Positions 32,977 to 42,888 are shown, counted from the first letter of the stretch. The stretch: DNA of 64,000 nucleotides from Pseudobutyrivibrio sp. MD2005 (GCF_000621865.1 NZ_KK211359.1:154592-218591), one strand, 5' to 3'. Notes: generated by a model not told the origin, from the sequence alone. Translations and numbers: made by a program.

Positions 32977-35900
32977 ATGTATCTTAAGAGTATTGAGTTA
33001 TATGGATTTAAGTCATTTGCTCATAAAATGAAGTTTGAATTTCATAACGGAATTACAGGTATCGTAGGTCCAAATGGTTCCGGAAAGAGTAATGTAGCTG
33101 ACGCTGTACGTTGGGTACTTGGAGAACAGTCTGCAAAGCAACTCCGTGGAGCTTCAATGCAGGATGTAATCTTCGCAGGTACAGAGGCAAGAAAGCCACT
33201 TTCATATGCTTATGTAGCACTTACAATGGATAATTCCGATCATGTGCTTCCAGTTGATTACGAGGAAGTAACAATAGCCAGACGTGTTTATCGTTCAGGC
33301 GAGAGCGAATATCTTTTAAATGGTACACCTTGCCGTTTGAAAGATGTATCAGAGCTTTTCTATGATACTGGTGTCGGTAAGGAAGGGTATTCTATTATCG
33401 GACAGGGTCAGATTGAAAAGATTTTGTCTGGTAAGCCAGAAGATAGACGTGAGCTTTTTGATGAAGCTGTTGGTATTGTTAAGTTTAAAAAGAGAAAAGC
33501 TGCATCTGTTAAGAAACTTGAAAGTGAAAGAGAGAATCTCGTTCGTGTAAATGATATTTTGTCTGAGCAGGAACGTCGTATCGGACCACTTGAAAAGCAG
33601 TCTGAAGACGCAAAACAATATTTAAAATATAAAGAAGAGCTTAAAAGAATAGATGTCAACTCATTTATGCTTGAAGTTGATAGACTTCAGGGCAATTTAG
33701 ATGAGGTCGAAAAGAACTCTAACATTGCTAAATCTCAATTAGAAGAAAGCAAGCATTCTCAGGAAGAAATTAGAGAAAAATATGACTCTTTGGAGCAGGA
33801 GATTTCTGCTCTTGATGAGCAAATCGAGACTTTGAAGAAGAATCAGTCTGATTCAACTCTTTTAAAAGGAAAGCTTGAAAATGAAATTGCTCTTTTAGAA
33901 GAGCAGATACGTTCTGCGAATGCAACAGATGAAAGCTTGTCATCTCGTATTGCAGAAATCGAGGCTGATAAAGCTGATAAGGAAAAACAGCTTGCTGATT
34001 TCACAAAAGAGAAAGAAAACCTTGATAAGACATTAGAGGAGGCTGTAGAACGCCTTACATCTGTTAAGGATAATTATTCAGAGCTTCAATCATTAATTAA
34101 TACAAATAACGAAAAGATTGAACAGGATAATAAGGCTATTATGGAATTGCTCAACAACAGAGCTTCCATAAAGTCTAAGGAGCAGCGTCTTGAGACAATG
34201 CTTGAGCAGACTAATATTCGTAAGGCAAAGCTTACACAGCGTCTTCTTGAGAGAAAGACTCGTGAGGAAGATTTAGATGTAGCTGTTACAAAGGCTGAAG
34301 AAGAATTTAAAGCTGCCCAGGGACTTCTCTTAGAGCTGCAGGATAAGGACAAAGAGTTCTCTGAAAAGGCTGTTGAATGGAAGAATAAGGCAAAGGAAAA
34401 TTCTACAAGCTTACAGGCTAAAAAGGATGAATTTGCCCGTGTTCAGACACGTTTAGAGTCTATCAAAAATATTGCAGAGCGCTATGAGGGTTACGGAAAT
34501 TCTACCCGTAAAATCATGGAGCAAAAAGGCAAAATCGAAGGTATCGAAGGTGTTGTTTCTGATATCATCCATGTTGAGAAAAAATATGAGATGGCTATCG
34601 AGACAGCTCTTGGCGGAAATATCCAAAATATCGTTACAAAGGATGAAGCCAGTGCTAAAAAGCTTATCAGCTACTTAAAGGAAAATAAGCTTGGACGTGC
34701 CACATTCCTTCCACTTACATCTGTAGATGGCCGTGGTAATTTCAAAAAGACAGAAGTTCTTAATGAAAAAGGTGTACTTGGTCTTGCGTCAGAGCTTATT
34801 ACTTGTGATAGCAAGTTTGATGGTGTTGTAGCTTACTTGCTTGGTCGAGTAGTTGTTACTGATCATATCGATTCGGCTATAGCTCTTGCAAAGAAAAATA
34901 ATTACAGCATTCACATCGTTACAATTGATGGTGAGTATTTGGCTCCCGGTGGTTCTATGGCCGGTGGTCATTTCAAGAATAAATCAAATCTTCTTGGAAG
35001 AAATAGAGAAATCGAAGAGCTTGAGTCAAAGCTTGATGTTATCTCGAAGGAGATGGATGAGCTAAATGCTAGAGCTACTGAAATAGAAACTGCTACAGCA
35101 CTTCTTGAATCAGATAGAGAAGATAATACAAACAAGTTAAATGAAGCGGCAATCGCTCTTAACACTGCAAAGCTTGGTCTTGATAGAGCTAATGAGCAGA
35201 AAAAAGAAAGTCTTACTGCTTACGAAGGTCTTTCTAAAGAGAGCGAAGAATTAGAGGCTCAGCTTTCTGAAATTGCTTCTGGAAGAAAAGAAATTGAGTT
35301 TGAAAAGCAGGAATCTGAAAATAGAGAGGCGGAACTCAAGGCCGAGATTAAAAAGCTTTCTGATGAAGTGGACGAAAAGACATACATGGAGACATCTGTT
35401 AACAGAACTATGTCTGAGGTTCAGATTGAAGAAGCTAATGCAAGACAGAAGGTTGAATTCGTTCAACAAAACTTAGACCGTGTTATTTCTGAAATTGAAA
35501 AATGCGATAATGATATTGCATCAATAAAAGAAAATGCAAAGTCTACAAAAGAAGAAACAGAGATTAAGAAAAAGCGTATCGAAGAAATCAAGGAGACAAT
35601 ATCTGCTTCTGATGAATCTTTCGGTCAGCTTGAATCAGAAATAAAAGAAGCTGTTGCTAAGAGAGAAGAGATGAATAATTCTCACAAGAATTTCTTCGAG
35701 CAACGTCAGGAAATTTCTGATAGAATTTCTGAACTTGATAAGGAAATCTATCGTTTGGATTCACAGAAGGAAAAGATTTCTGATGCAATTTCAAGTCAGA
35801 ATAACTACATGTGGAATGAGTACGAGTTGACTTACCACAGCGCTGAAGAGCTCAAGGATCCTGAGTACAATGATTTAGATCAGATGAAGAAGGATGCCAG

Positions 35901-36537
35901 CAAAATCAAGAATGCTATCCGTGCAATGGGTAACGTTAATGTTAACGCTATTGAGGAATATAAGGAACTTTCTGAAAGATACAACTTCCTTAAGGGGCAG
36001 CATGATGATTTGGTTGAGGCAGAGGCTTCACTTGTTAGAATTATTGATGAGCTTGATGAAGGTATGCGTAAGCAGTTCGCAGAAGGCTTTAAGGATATTC
36101 AATCTCAGTTTGATAAATCATTTAAGGAGCTGTTCGGTGGTGGTCATGGTACTTTAGAGCTTGTTAATGAGGAAGACTTGCTTGAGACAGGTATTATTAT
36201 CAATGCTCAGCCACCAGGAAAGAAGCTTATCAATATGATGCAAATGTCCGGTGGAGAGAAGTCACTTACAGCTATTGCATTGCTCTTTGCAATTCAAAAC
36301 CTTAAGCCATCTCCATTCTGTCTTCTTGACGAGATTGAGGCGGCCCTTGATGATGCAAACGTAGATAGATTTGCTAACTACTTACATAAGCTTACAAAGA
36401 ATACGCAGTTTATTGTTATCACACACCGTCGTGGTACTATGAATGCTGCAGATAGATTATTTGGTATTACTATGCAGGAGAAGGGTGTATCAGCTCTTGT
36501 TTCTGTAAATCTTATTGAATCGCAATTGGATGATTAA
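32977..36537 (+). CDS. smc: Chromosome partition protein SMC
   Basis: ATPase of the condensin complex, partner of ScpA and ScpB at 5120-6462. It has 1186 residues. Walker A GPNGSGKSN is near residue 32; long coiled coils flank a hinge at about 510-620 (GVVSDIIHVEKKYEMAIETA and following). The ABC signature SGGEKSLTAIALLFA begins at 1091 and Walker B is CLLDEIEAALDD. It lies in the rnc-smc-ftsY order typical of Firmicutes. Confidence 0.98.
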   Translation: MYLKSIELYGFKSFAHKMKFEFHNGITGIVGPNGSGKSNVADAVRWVLGEQSAKQLRGASMQDVIFAGTEARKPLSYAYVALTMDNSDHVLPVDYEEVTIARRVYRSGESEYLLNGTPCRLKDVSELFYDTGVGKEGYSIIGQGQIEKILSGKPEDRRELFDEAVGIVKFKKRKAASVKKLESERENLVRVNDILSEQERRIGPLEKQSEDAKQYLKYKEELKRIDVNSFMLEVDRLQGNLDEVEKNSNIAKSQLEESKHSQEEIREKYDSLEQEISALDEQIETLKKNQSDSTLLKGKLENEIALLEEQIRSANATDESLSSRIAEIEADKADKEKQLADFTKEKENLDKTLEEAVERLTSVKDNYSELQSLINTNNEKIEQDNKAIMELLNNRASIKSKEQRLETMLEQTNIRKAKLTQRLLERKTREEDLDVAVTKAEEEFKAAQGLLLELQDKDKEFSEKAVEWKNKAKENSTSLQAKKDEFARVQTRLESIKNIAERYEGYGNSTRKIMEQKGKIEGIEGVVSDIIHVEKKYEMAIETALGGNIQNIVTKDEASAKKLISYLKENKLGRATFLPLTSVDGRGNFKKTEVLNEKGVLGLASELITCDSKFDGVVAYLLGRVVVTDHIDSAIALAKKNNYSIHIVTIDGEYLAPGGSMAGGHFKNKSNLLGRNREIEELESKLDVISKEMDELNARATEIETATALLESDREDNTNKLNEAAIALNTAKLGLDRANEQKKESLTAYEGLSKESEELEAQLSEIASGRKEIEFEKQESENREAELKAEIKKLSDEVDEKTYMETSVNRTMSEVQIEEANARQKVEFVQQNLDRVISEIEKCDNDIASIKENAKSTKEETEIKKKRIEEIKETISASDESFGQLESEIKEAVAKREEMNNSHKNFFEQRQEISDRISELDKEIYRLDSQKEKISDAISSQNNYMWNEYELTYHSAEELKDPEYNDLDQMKKDASKIKNAIRAMGNVNVNAIEEYKELSERYNFLKGQHDDLVEAEASLVRIIDELDEGMRKQFAEGFKDIQSQFDKSFKELFGGGHGTLELVNEEDLLETGIIINAQPPGKKLINMMQMSGGEKSLTAIALLFAIQNLKPSPFCLLDEIEAALDDANVDRFANYLHKLTKNTQFIVITHRRGTMNAADRLFGITMQEKGVSALVSVNLIESQLDD

Positions 36538-36540
36538 CGT

Positions 36541-37470
36541 ATGGCAGAGAAAATTCCATTTTGGCAGCGCCTTATTAAGGGCCTGACCAAGACAAGAGAC
36601 AATTTCATTAAATCCATGGATTACATATTCAATGGATTTTCCAACATCGATGATGATTTTTATGAGGAGCTTGAAGAAGTTCTTATCATGGGCGATATTG
36701 GAGTGCGCACTACTGAGACAATTCTTGATGATCTTAGAGATGCGGTTAAAAAAGAGCACATAAAAGAGCCTGCTGAATGCAAAGAGTTTCTTATCAACGA
36801 AATCAAGGAGCAGATGTCCTTAGGGCCTGCTGCCTTTGATTTTGAAAATAAGACATCTGTAGTGCTGGTAATTGGTGTTAATGGCGTTGGAAAGACCACT
36901 ACTATAGGAAAGCTTGCTGGAAAGCTTAAAGCAAATGGTAAGAAGGTCATGGTGGCCGGTGCCGATACTTTTAGAGCTGCTGCATCTGATCAGCTTAAAG
37001 AATGGGCAGATAGAGCAAAGGTTGATTTTGTTGGAGGTCCAGAGGGTTCTGATCCTGCATCTGTTGTGTACGATGCTGTGCATGCAGCGAAAGCAAGAGG
37101 CGTTGATGTACTTTTAGTTGATACAGCTGGCCGCTTGCACAATAAAAAGAATCTTATGAATGAGTTGTCTAAGATTAATAACACCATCTCGAAGGAATTT
37201 CCAGAGGCTTACAGGGAAACACTTATTGTTCTTGATGGAACAACAGGTCAAAATGCCCTTGTTCAAGCTAAAGAATTTTCTGATGTTACAGATATTTCTG
37301 GTATAGTTTTAACAAAATTAGATGGAACTGCAAAAGGAGGTATTGCAATTGCAATACAATCTGAGTTAAAATTGCCAGTAAAATACATAGGTGTTGGTGA
37401 AACAATAGACGACTTAGAGAAATTCAACGCAGATGAGTTTGTAGATGCTTTATTCTACGCTGAAGCCTAA
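36541..37470 (+). CDS. ftsY: Signal recognition particle receptor FtsY
   Basis: SRP receptor GTPase at the membrane. It has 309 residues: a helical N domain, then the G domain with GVNGVGKTTTIGKLAG (from residue 112), DTFRAAASDQLKEW, VDTAGRLHNK and TKLDGTAKGG. It lacks the long acidic A domain of enteric FtsY, as is usual in Gram-positives. Three bases separate it from smc. Confidence 0.97.
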   Translation: MAEKIPFWQRLIKGLTKTRDNFIKSMDYIFNGFSNIDDDFYEELEEVLIMGDIGVRTTETILDDLRDAVKKEHIKEPAECKEFLINEIKEQMSLGPAAFDFENKTSVVLVIGVNGVGKTTTIGKLAGKLKANGKKVMVAGADTFRAAASDQLKEWADRAKVDFVGGPEGSDPASVVYDAVHAAKARGVDVLLVDTAGRLHNKKNLMNELSKINNTISKEFPEAYRETLIVLDGTTGQNALVQAKEFSDVTDISGIVLTKLDGTAKGGIAIAIQSELKLPVKYIGVGETIDDLEKFNADEFVDALFYAEA

Positions 37471-37497
37471 GCCTGAGCCAGAAGAGGGAGACTAATT

Positions 37498-38709
37498 ATG
37501 CTTACATTAGACAAATTTGAAGAGGCTTCAAAGATCGTCACAGAGGTGACACACGAGACAAAACTTGTTTACAGCGATTACTTCAGCGAGAAGTGCCACA
37601 ACATGGTATATCTTAAGCCTGAAAACATGCAGCTTACAGGTGCATACAAGCTTAGAGGAGCTTATTACAAAATCAGCACACTTTCTGATGAAGAAAGAGC
37701 TAAAGGGCTTATTACAGCATCAGCTGGTAATCATGCACAGGGCGTTGCTTACGCTGCAAGCAAATACGGTGTTAAGGCTACAATCGTTATGCCTACCACA
37801 ACACCACTTATCAAAGTAAATCGCACAAAGAGCTATGGCGCAGAAGTTGTACTTTACGGAGATGTATATGATGAGGCATGCGAGTATGCATATAAATTAG
37901 CAGATGAGCATGGATATACATTTATTCATCCTTTCGATGATTTAGCTGTTGCTACAGGTCAAGGTACAATTGCAATGGAAATCATTAAAGAGCTTCCACT
38001 TGTAGAATATATTCTTGTCCCAATCGGAGGAGGTGGACTTGCAACTGGTGTATCTACACTTGCAAAGCTTCTCAATCCAAAGATTAAAGTAATTGGTGTT
38101 GAGCCTAGTGGAGCAGCTTCACTTCAGGCATCATTTAATAAGGGCGAGGTTACAACACTTCCTAGTGTTAATACTATTGCTGATGGTACTGCTGTTAAGA
38201 CACCAGGTTCAAATATCTTCCCTTATTTACAAGAAAATATCGATGAGATTATTACAGTAGATGACGATGAGCTTATTGTAGCCTTCCTTGATATGGTTGA
38301 GAATCATAAGATGGTTGTTGAAAATTCAGGCCTTCTTACAGTTGCAGCTCTTAACCATCTTGGATTTAAGGATAAGCGAGTAGTATCAGTTCTTTCTGGT
38401 GGTAACATGGATGTTATAACAATGTCTTCAGTAGTTCAGCAGGGACTTATCTTCAGAGATAGAATCTTTACAGTTTCTGTTCTTCTGCCAGATAAGCCAG
38501 GAATGCTTGCTAAGGTTTCGCAGCTTATCGCTGATCAGCAGGGTAACGTTGTTAAGCTTGAGCACAACCAGTTTGTTACAACAAATCGTTCAGCAGCTGT
38601 TGAGCTTCGTATTACACTTGAAGCATTTGGAACAGAACATAAAGAACAAATCTTCAAGGCTTTAGATGAAGGCGGCTATAGACCAAAAATCGTTAGAACA
38701 AGCTTATAA
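37498..38709 (+). CDS. ilvA: Threonine ammonia-lyase with C-terminal ACT domain
   Basis: PLP enzyme that deaminates threonine to 2-oxobutyrate. The PLP lysine is in TGAYKLRGAYYKI and the glycine loop in PIGGGGLATGVS. A single C-terminal ACT domain (about 325-403, TVSVLLPDKPGMLAKVSQL) suggests amino-acid control. At 403 residues it matches the TdcB-like plus ACT form rather than the two-ACT E. coli IlvA. It follows ftsY by 27 bases with GAGGGAG upstream and probably shares its transcript. Confidence 0.93.
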   Translation: MLTLDKFEEASKIVTEVTHETKLVYSDYFSEKCHNMVYLKPENMQLTGAYKLRGAYYKISTLSDEERAKGLITASAGNHAQGVAYAASKYGVKATIVMPTTTPLIKVNRTKSYGAEVVLYGDVYDEACEYAYKLADEHGYTFIHPFDDLAVATGQGTIAMEIIKELPLVEYILVPIGGGGLATGVSTLAKLLNPKIKVIGVEPSGAASLQASFNKGEVTTLPSVNTIADGTAVKTPGSNIFPYLQENIDEIITVDDDELIVAFLDMVENHKMVVENSGLLTVAALNHLGFKDKRVVSVLSGGNMDVITMSSVVQQGLIFRDRIFTVSVLLPDKPGMLAKVSQLIADQQGNVVKLEHNQFVTTNRSAAVELRITLEAFGTEHKEQIFKALDEGGYRPKIVRTSL

Positions 38710-38718
38710 ATATAATAA

Positions 38719-38757
38719 AAGAGGTGTAAAGTAAAAATGCTTGACACCTCTTTTTTA
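38719..38757 (+). terminator. Terminator after ilvA
   Basis: Stem AAAAGAGGTGT / ACACCTCTTTT with a 14-base loop and T-run. The right side of the loop and right arm contain the -35 of the ylxM promoter. Confidence 0.8.
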
Positions 38758-38769
38758 TTATAGTATATT
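38741..38769 (+). promoter_or_regulatory. Promoter of the ylxM-ffh operon
   Basis: TTGACA (38741-38746), 17 bases, TATATT (38764-38769). It overlaps the ilvA terminator. Confidence 0.75.
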
Positions 38770-38793
38770 ATATGAGGTCGATAGAGGAGAGCA

Positions 38794-39129
38794 ATGGAAG
38801 ATAAGATTAAATCGGGATATTTATACGACTTCTATGGTGAGTTGTTAACTGAACATCAGCGTAGCGTTTACGAAATGAGTATCAATGAGGATTTATCCTT
38901 ATCAGAGATTGCGGATTCACTTTCTATCTCTAGACAGGCAGTACACGATATATTAAAGAGATGCGATAAGCTTTTATCTGATTATGAAAATAGATTGCAT
39001 CTCGTTGATAAGTTTATGAATATTAAAGAGGATGTACTTCGTATTAACGAATTAACTGCTGGTGATTCATCAGATGATACCTTGGCAGAAATATCCCGCA
39101 TATCACAATTGATTTTAGAGGAATTATAA
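38794..39129 (+). CDS. ylxM: YlxM family putative helix-turn-helix protein
   Basis: A 111-residue protein with a sigma-70 region-4-like helix-turn-helix (LSLSEIADSLSISRQAVHDIL, residues about 33-53). It is always next to ffh and is thought to modulate the SRP pathway in some Gram-positives. GAGGAGAG lies upstream. The stop is 3 bases before ffh. Confidence 0.92.
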   Translation: MEDKIKSGYLYDFYGELLTEHQRSVYEMSINEDLSLSEIADSLSISRQAVHDILKRCDKLLSDYENRLHLVDKFMNIKEDVLRINELTAGDSSDDTLAEISRISQLILEEL

Positions 39130-39132
39130 TAT

Positions 39133-40473
39133 ATGGCATTTGATTCTCTTTCAGAGAAGCTTCAAGGAGTATTTAAGAATCTCCGTAGCAAGGGTAGACT
39201 TACCGAGGCAGATGTTAAGGCTGCTTTAAAGGAAGTTAAGATGGCCCTTCTTGAGGCTGATGTTAATTTTAAGGTTGTAAAACAGTTTACAAACACTGTT
39301 ACAGAGCGCGCCATTGGTTCAGATGTAATGAATGGTCTTAACCCTGGACAGATGGTTATCAAGATTGTTAACGAAGAGCTTGTTAATCTTATGGGCTCAG
39401 ATGTTACAGATATTACTTACGGTACTGGCGGAGCCATCACCACTATCATGATGGTTGGTCTTCAGGGTGCTGGTAAGACAACTACCACAGCAAAGCTTGC
39501 TGGAAAGGTTAAGCAGCGTGGTAAGAAACCACTTTTGGTTGCCTGCGATATTTATCGTCCAGCCGCTATTGAGCAGTTGCAGATAAATGGTAAAAAGCAG
39601 CAGGTTGAGGTTTTCTCCTTAGGTGATAAGGAAAAGCCAGTGAAGATTGCTAAGGAAGCAATGGACTATGCTAAGAAGAACGGCTTTGATGTGGTCATAT
39701 TCGATACAGCTGGTCGTCTTCATATAGATGAGGATATGATGGATGAGCTTGCCTCTATCAAGAAAAATATCGATATCCTCAATACTATCTTAGTTGTTGA
39801 TGCCATGACAGGTCAGGATGCAGTTAATGTTTCGCAGACATTTGATGAAAAAATCGGCATTGACGGAGTTATCATCACAAAGCTTGATGGTGACACAAGA
39901 GGTGGTGCAGCACTTTCAATTAAGGCTGTTACCGGTAAGCCTATTTTATTCGCTGGTATGGGAGAAAAGCTTTCAGATTTAGAGCAGTTCCATCCAGACA
40001 GAATGGCAAGCCGAATCCTTGGAATGGGTGATGTACTTTCACTTATTGAAAAGGCCGAGGCAGAAATCGATAAGGATGCAGCCATTGCACTTTCTAAGAA
40101 AGTAAAAAAGGCTTCTTTCGATTTCAACGATTACCTTACTTCTATGGCACAGATGAAAAAGCTTGGCGGATTAACATCAATCCTTGGAATGATGCCAGGT
40201 ATCAATGCCAGCCAGATGGCACAGATAGAAGGAGCAGTCGATGATAAAAAGCTTGCGCATACTGAAGCAATCATCCTTTCGATGACACCTGCTGAGCGCG
40301 AGAATCCAAAATTACTAAATCCTAGCAGAAAGCACAGAATTGCGGCTGGAGCTGGTTTAGATATAGCAGAGGTTAATCGCTTCATCAAACAGTTTGAGCA
40401 ATCAAAGAAAATGATGAAGCAGATGCCAAATATGATGGGCAAGGGCAGACGCGGAATGCGTTTCCCATTTTAG
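39133..40473 (+). CDS. ffh: Signal recognition particle protein Ffh
   Basis: SRP54 GTPase that binds signal peptides and 4.5S RNA. It has 446 residues. G1 is GLQGAGKTTTTAKLAG (from residue 109), then DTAGRLHIDEDMMDEL and TKLDGDTRGGAALS. The M domain at the C-terminus is methionine-rich (KKMMKQMPNMMGKG). The 4.5S RNA gene is not in this window. Confidence 0.98.
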   Translation: MAFDSLSEKLQGVFKNLRSKGRLTEADVKAALKEVKMALLEADVNFKVVKQFTNTVTERAIGSDVMNGLNPGQMVIKIVNEELVNLMGSDVTDITYGTGGAITTIMMVGLQGAGKTTTTAKLAGKVKQRGKKPLLVACDIYRPAAIEQLQINGKKQQVEVFSLGDKEKPVKIAKEAMDYAKKNGFDVVIFDTAGRLHIDEDMMDELASIKKNIDILNTILVVDAMTGQDAVNVSQTFDEKIGIDGVIITKLDGDTRGGAALSIKAVTGKPILFAGMGEKLSDLEQFHPDRMASRILGMGDVLSLIEKAEAEIDKDAAIALSKKVKKASFDFNDYLTSMAQMKKLGGLTSILGMMPGINASQMAQIEGAVDDKKLAHTEAIILSMTPAERENPKLLNPSRKHRIAAGAGLDIAEVNRFIKQFEQSKKMMKQMPNMMGKGRRGMRFPF

Positions 40474-40517
40474 CCAAAGACCATTTAGTTTTATTTATTA
40501 TTTAGGAGGAATTTAAA

Positions 40518-40760
40518 ATGGCAGTAAAGATTAGATTAAAGAGAATGGGTCAGAAGAAGAGACCAATCTACAGAATCGTAGTAGCAGATGCAAGAGCACC
40601 TCGTGATGGAAGAAACATCGATGAGATCGGAACATACGATCCTAACCAGGAGCCAGCTGAGGTAACAGTAGATGCTGAGGCAGCTAAGAAGTGGATTGCT
40701 AACGGTGCAAAGCCAACTGAGACAGTTGCAAGACTTTTCAAGCAGGCAGGTGTTCAGTAA
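40518..40760 (+). CDS. rpsP: 30S ribosomal protein S16
   Basis: An 80-residue ribosomal protein starting [20 protein letters not shown], the family signature. AGGAGG precedes the ATG. It is part of the rpsP-khpA-rimM-trmD-rplS cluster. Confidence 0.98.
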   Translation: MAVKIRLKRMGQKKRPIYRIVVADARAPRDGRNIDEIGTYDPNQEPAEVTVDAEAAKKWIANGAKPTETVARLFKQAGVQ

Positions 40761-40786
40761 TCTAACTCGAAAGGAAAAGGATAGTG

Positions 40787-41023
40787 ATGAAAGAATTAGT
40801 TGAAGTAATTGCTAAGTCACTTGTAGACAATCCTGATGAGGTTGTAGTTTCTGAGAGAGAAGACGCAAAATCAATCGTTGTTGAGCTTCGCGTAGCTCCT
40901 TCAGATATGGGTAAGGTTATCGGCAAACAGGGCAGAATCGCTAAGGCAATTCGTGCCGTTGTTAAGGCCGCAGCCTCAAAGATTGACAAGAAGGTTATAG
41001 TTGACATTATTGACGTTGATTAA
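40787..41023 (+). CDS. khpA: KH-domain RNA-binding protein KhpA
   Basis: A 78-residue single KH domain protein with the GKVIGKQGRIAKAIRAVV loop. Relatives pair with KhpB/Jag and affect cell-wall growth and sRNA biology. ATG 40787 is preferred over GTG 40784; AAAAGG precedes both. It follows rpsP by 26 bases and ends at a terminator. Confidence 0.94.
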   Translation: MKELVEVIAKSLVDNPDEVVVSEREDAKSIVVELRVAPSDMGKVIGKQGRIAKAIRAVVKAAASKIDKKVIVDIIDVD

Positions 41024-41028
41024 TAATT

Positions 41029-41058
41029 AAGGAGTCTGTTTAACAGGCTCCTTTTTTT
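41029..41058 (+). terminator. Terminator after khpA
   Basis: Stem AAGGAG-T-CTG / CAG-G-CTCCTT with loop TTTAA, then seven Ts. Confidence 0.9.
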
Positions 41059-41160
41059 ACTTTATAGGAAATTACTCTGTAAGTGATAGAAAAAAAATCC
41101 TTTCAATGATAAAATAAGTCTTACTGAAAATTAACAAAGGTAATTATAAGGAGTTTAAAT

Positions 41161-41682
41161 TTGGAAGATTTATATCAAGTAGGTGCAATTACACAGACTC
41201 ATGGAATTAAGGGTGAAGTTAAAGTATTTCCTTTAACTGATGATATCTCTCGTTTTAAGAACATGAAGAATCTACTTTTAGACGCAGGCAAGGAAGGTTA
41301 CATTAATCTTGAGGTAGAAAATGCTCGCCCTCAGAAGAATCTTGTTATACTTAAGTTTAAGGGTATTGATAATATTAACGATATTGAAAAATACAAGGGA
41401 CACGGTCTTTATGTTACAAAAGAAAATCGTGTAGAGCTTAAAGAGGATGAGTATTTCATAGCTGATTTAATTGGAGTATCAGTCTATTTAGATAATGATG
41501 AGAACTCTGTTTTCGGAGAGATTACAGATGTGCTTCAGACTGGAGCTAATGATGTATACGAAATCACTCTTTTAGATGGCAGAAGTGTTCTTGTTCCTGC
41601 TATCAAAGACTGCGTAAAGTCAGTTGATATGGAAAATAATAAAATGATTATTCATCTTCTTGATGGATTATTAGGAGAGTAG
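41161..41682 (+). CDS. rimM: Ribosome maturation factor RimM
   Basis: 16S rRNA processing factor that binds S19. It has 173 residues with GAITQTHGIKGEVKVFPLTDD at the start and a PRC-barrel C-terminal half (FGEITDVLQTGANDVYEI). The start is TTG 41161 with AAGGAG 7 bases upstream; no in-frame ATG is near. It precedes trmD by 2 bases. Confidence 0.95.
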   Translation: MEDLYQVGAITQTHGIKGEVKVFPLTDDISRFKNMKNLLLDAGKEGYINLEVENARPQKNLVILKFKGIDNINDIEKYKGHGLYVTKENRVELKEDEYFIADLIGVSVYLDNDENSVFGEITDVLQTGANDVYEITLLDGRSVLVPAIKDCVKSVDMENNKMIIHLLDGLLGE

Positions 41683-41684
41683 CT

Positions 41685-42383
41685 ATGAAATTTTATATAC
41701 TTACTCTATTTCCGGAGATGATTGAAGGAGTTCTCAATACAAGTATTTTAGGGCGCGCTAAGAATGCGGGATGCATTTCTTTTGAGGCTATTAATATCCG
41801 CGATTACACACTTGATAAACACAAGAAAGTTGATGATTATCCATATGGTGGTGGCGCTGGCATGGTTATGCAGGCTCAGCCTATATATGACGCATATCAG
41901 GCTGTATGTGAAAAAGCGGGACATCACGTAAAGTGTATTTATCTAACTCCACAGGGGCAGCTATTTACTCAGCCGGCGGCAAAATCCCTTGCCTTAGAAG
42001 AAGATATTTGCTTGTTGTGCGGTCATTATGAGGGTATTGATGAGAGAGTTCTTGAAGAAATCGTAGATGAATATTATTCAATAGGCGATTATGTGCTTAC
42101 AGGTGGTGAATTGCCATCTCTTGTAATGATTGATGCAATTTCCCGTATGGTTCCTGGAGTACTTACCAATTCTGAATCTGGAGAGGATGAATCATTGGAA
42201 AACAACTTACTGGAATATCCTCAGTACTCAAGGCCAGAGACATGGAATGGCAAGCAGGTTCCAACGATTCTTTTATCGGGAAATCACAAAAAAGTAGATG
42301 AATGGCGCCATGAAAAATCAATTGAGCGAACTAAAGAACGCAGACCAGATTTATATGCTAAATTTCTTGAAAATGAATGTTGA
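41685..42383 (+). CDS. trmD: tRNA (guanine-N1)-methyltransferase
   Basis: SPOUT enzyme making m1G37 in tRNAs reading CNN and related codons. It has 232 residues. VDDYPYGGGAGMVMQ and the knot region LCGHYEGIDERVLEE / SIGDYVLTGGELP are diagnostic. GGAGAG inside the rimM end is the ribosome-binding site. Confidence 0.97.
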   Translation: MKFYILTLFPEMIEGVLNTSILGRAKNAGCISFEAINIRDYTLDKHKKVDDYPYGGGAGMVMQAQPIYDAYQAVCEKAGHHVKCIYLTPQGQLFTQPAAKSLALEEDICLLCGHYEGIDERVLEEIVDEYYSIGDYVLTGGELPSLVMIDAISRMVPGVLTNSESGEDESLENNLLEYPQYSRPETWNGKQVPTILLSGNHKKVDEWRHEKSIERTKERRPDLYAKFLENEC

Positions 42384-42397
42384 AATTAGAATATAAT
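42367..42397 (+). promoter_or_regulatory. Possible promoter of rplS with leader
   Basis: TTGAAA (42367-42372), 19 bases, TATAAT (42392-42397), overlapping the trmD 3' end. It would give a leader of about 85 bases before rplS. The leader has two small hairpins (AGAG-ATGGTC-CTCT and ATTC-AATA-GGGAAT). Whether it is an L19 autoregulatory leader cannot be told by eye. Confidence 0.4.
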
Positions 42398-42489
42398 CAT
42401 GATATTATTAATGAGTTGCTAAAGAAGAGATGGTCCTCTGTTATTCAATAGGGAATATCAAGAACGTCGCAGGTTTAGGAGGAATTAAA

Positions 42490-42840
42490 ATGAACGCAAA
42501 CGAGATTATTAGAAACATTGAAGCTGCAGAGCTTAAGTCAGAAGTTGCTGAGTTTCAGGTAGGTGACACAGTTAAGGTTTACGGCCGTATCGTTGAGGGT
42601 AACCGTACACGTACTCAGGTATTTGAGGGTACAGTTATTAAGAGACAGGGCGGCAGCAACCGTGAGACATTCACAGTTCGTAAGTCATCAAACGGTGTTG
42701 GCGTAGAAAAGACATGGCCACTTCACAGCCCTAACGTTGAGAAGATCGAAGTTGTTAGAAAGGGTAAAGTTCGTAGAGCTAAACTCTTCTACCTCAGAGA
42801 GCTCACAGGTAAGAAGGCTAAGGTTAAAGAGAGAATCTAA
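42490..42840 (+). CDS. rplS: 50S ribosomal protein L19
   Basis: A 116-residue ribosomal protein at the 30S-50S interface. [18 protein letters not shown] and [24 protein letters not shown] are typical. ATG 42490 has AGGAGG with an 8-base spacer. An in-frame ATG at 42430 would add 20 atypical residues and is rejected. Confidence 0.98.
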   Translation: MNANEIIRNIEAAELKSEVAEFQVGDTVKVYGRIVEGNRTRTQVFEGTVIKRQGGSNRETFTVRKSSNGVGVEKTWPLHSPNVEKIEVVRKGKVRRAKLFYLRELTGKKAKVKERI

Positions 42841-42852
42841 TCTCGAAAGTTC

Positions 42853-42888
42853 GAACACTCGCTTTGCTGCGAGTGTTCTTTATTTTTA
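42853..42888 (+). terminator. Terminator after rplS
   Basis: A perfect 10-bp stem GAACACTCGC / GCGAGTGTTC with loop TTTGCT, then TTTATTTTTA. Confidence 0.85.

Noticed and set aside
42430-42489. Upstream in-frame ATG for rplS
   Set aside because: It would add 20 residues not seen in L19. ATG 42490 has a strong AGGAGG at proper spacing.
42398-42489. Confident L19 leader RNA
   Set aside because: Only two weak hairpins are visible, so this was kept as a possibility within the promoter entry. A covariance search is needed.
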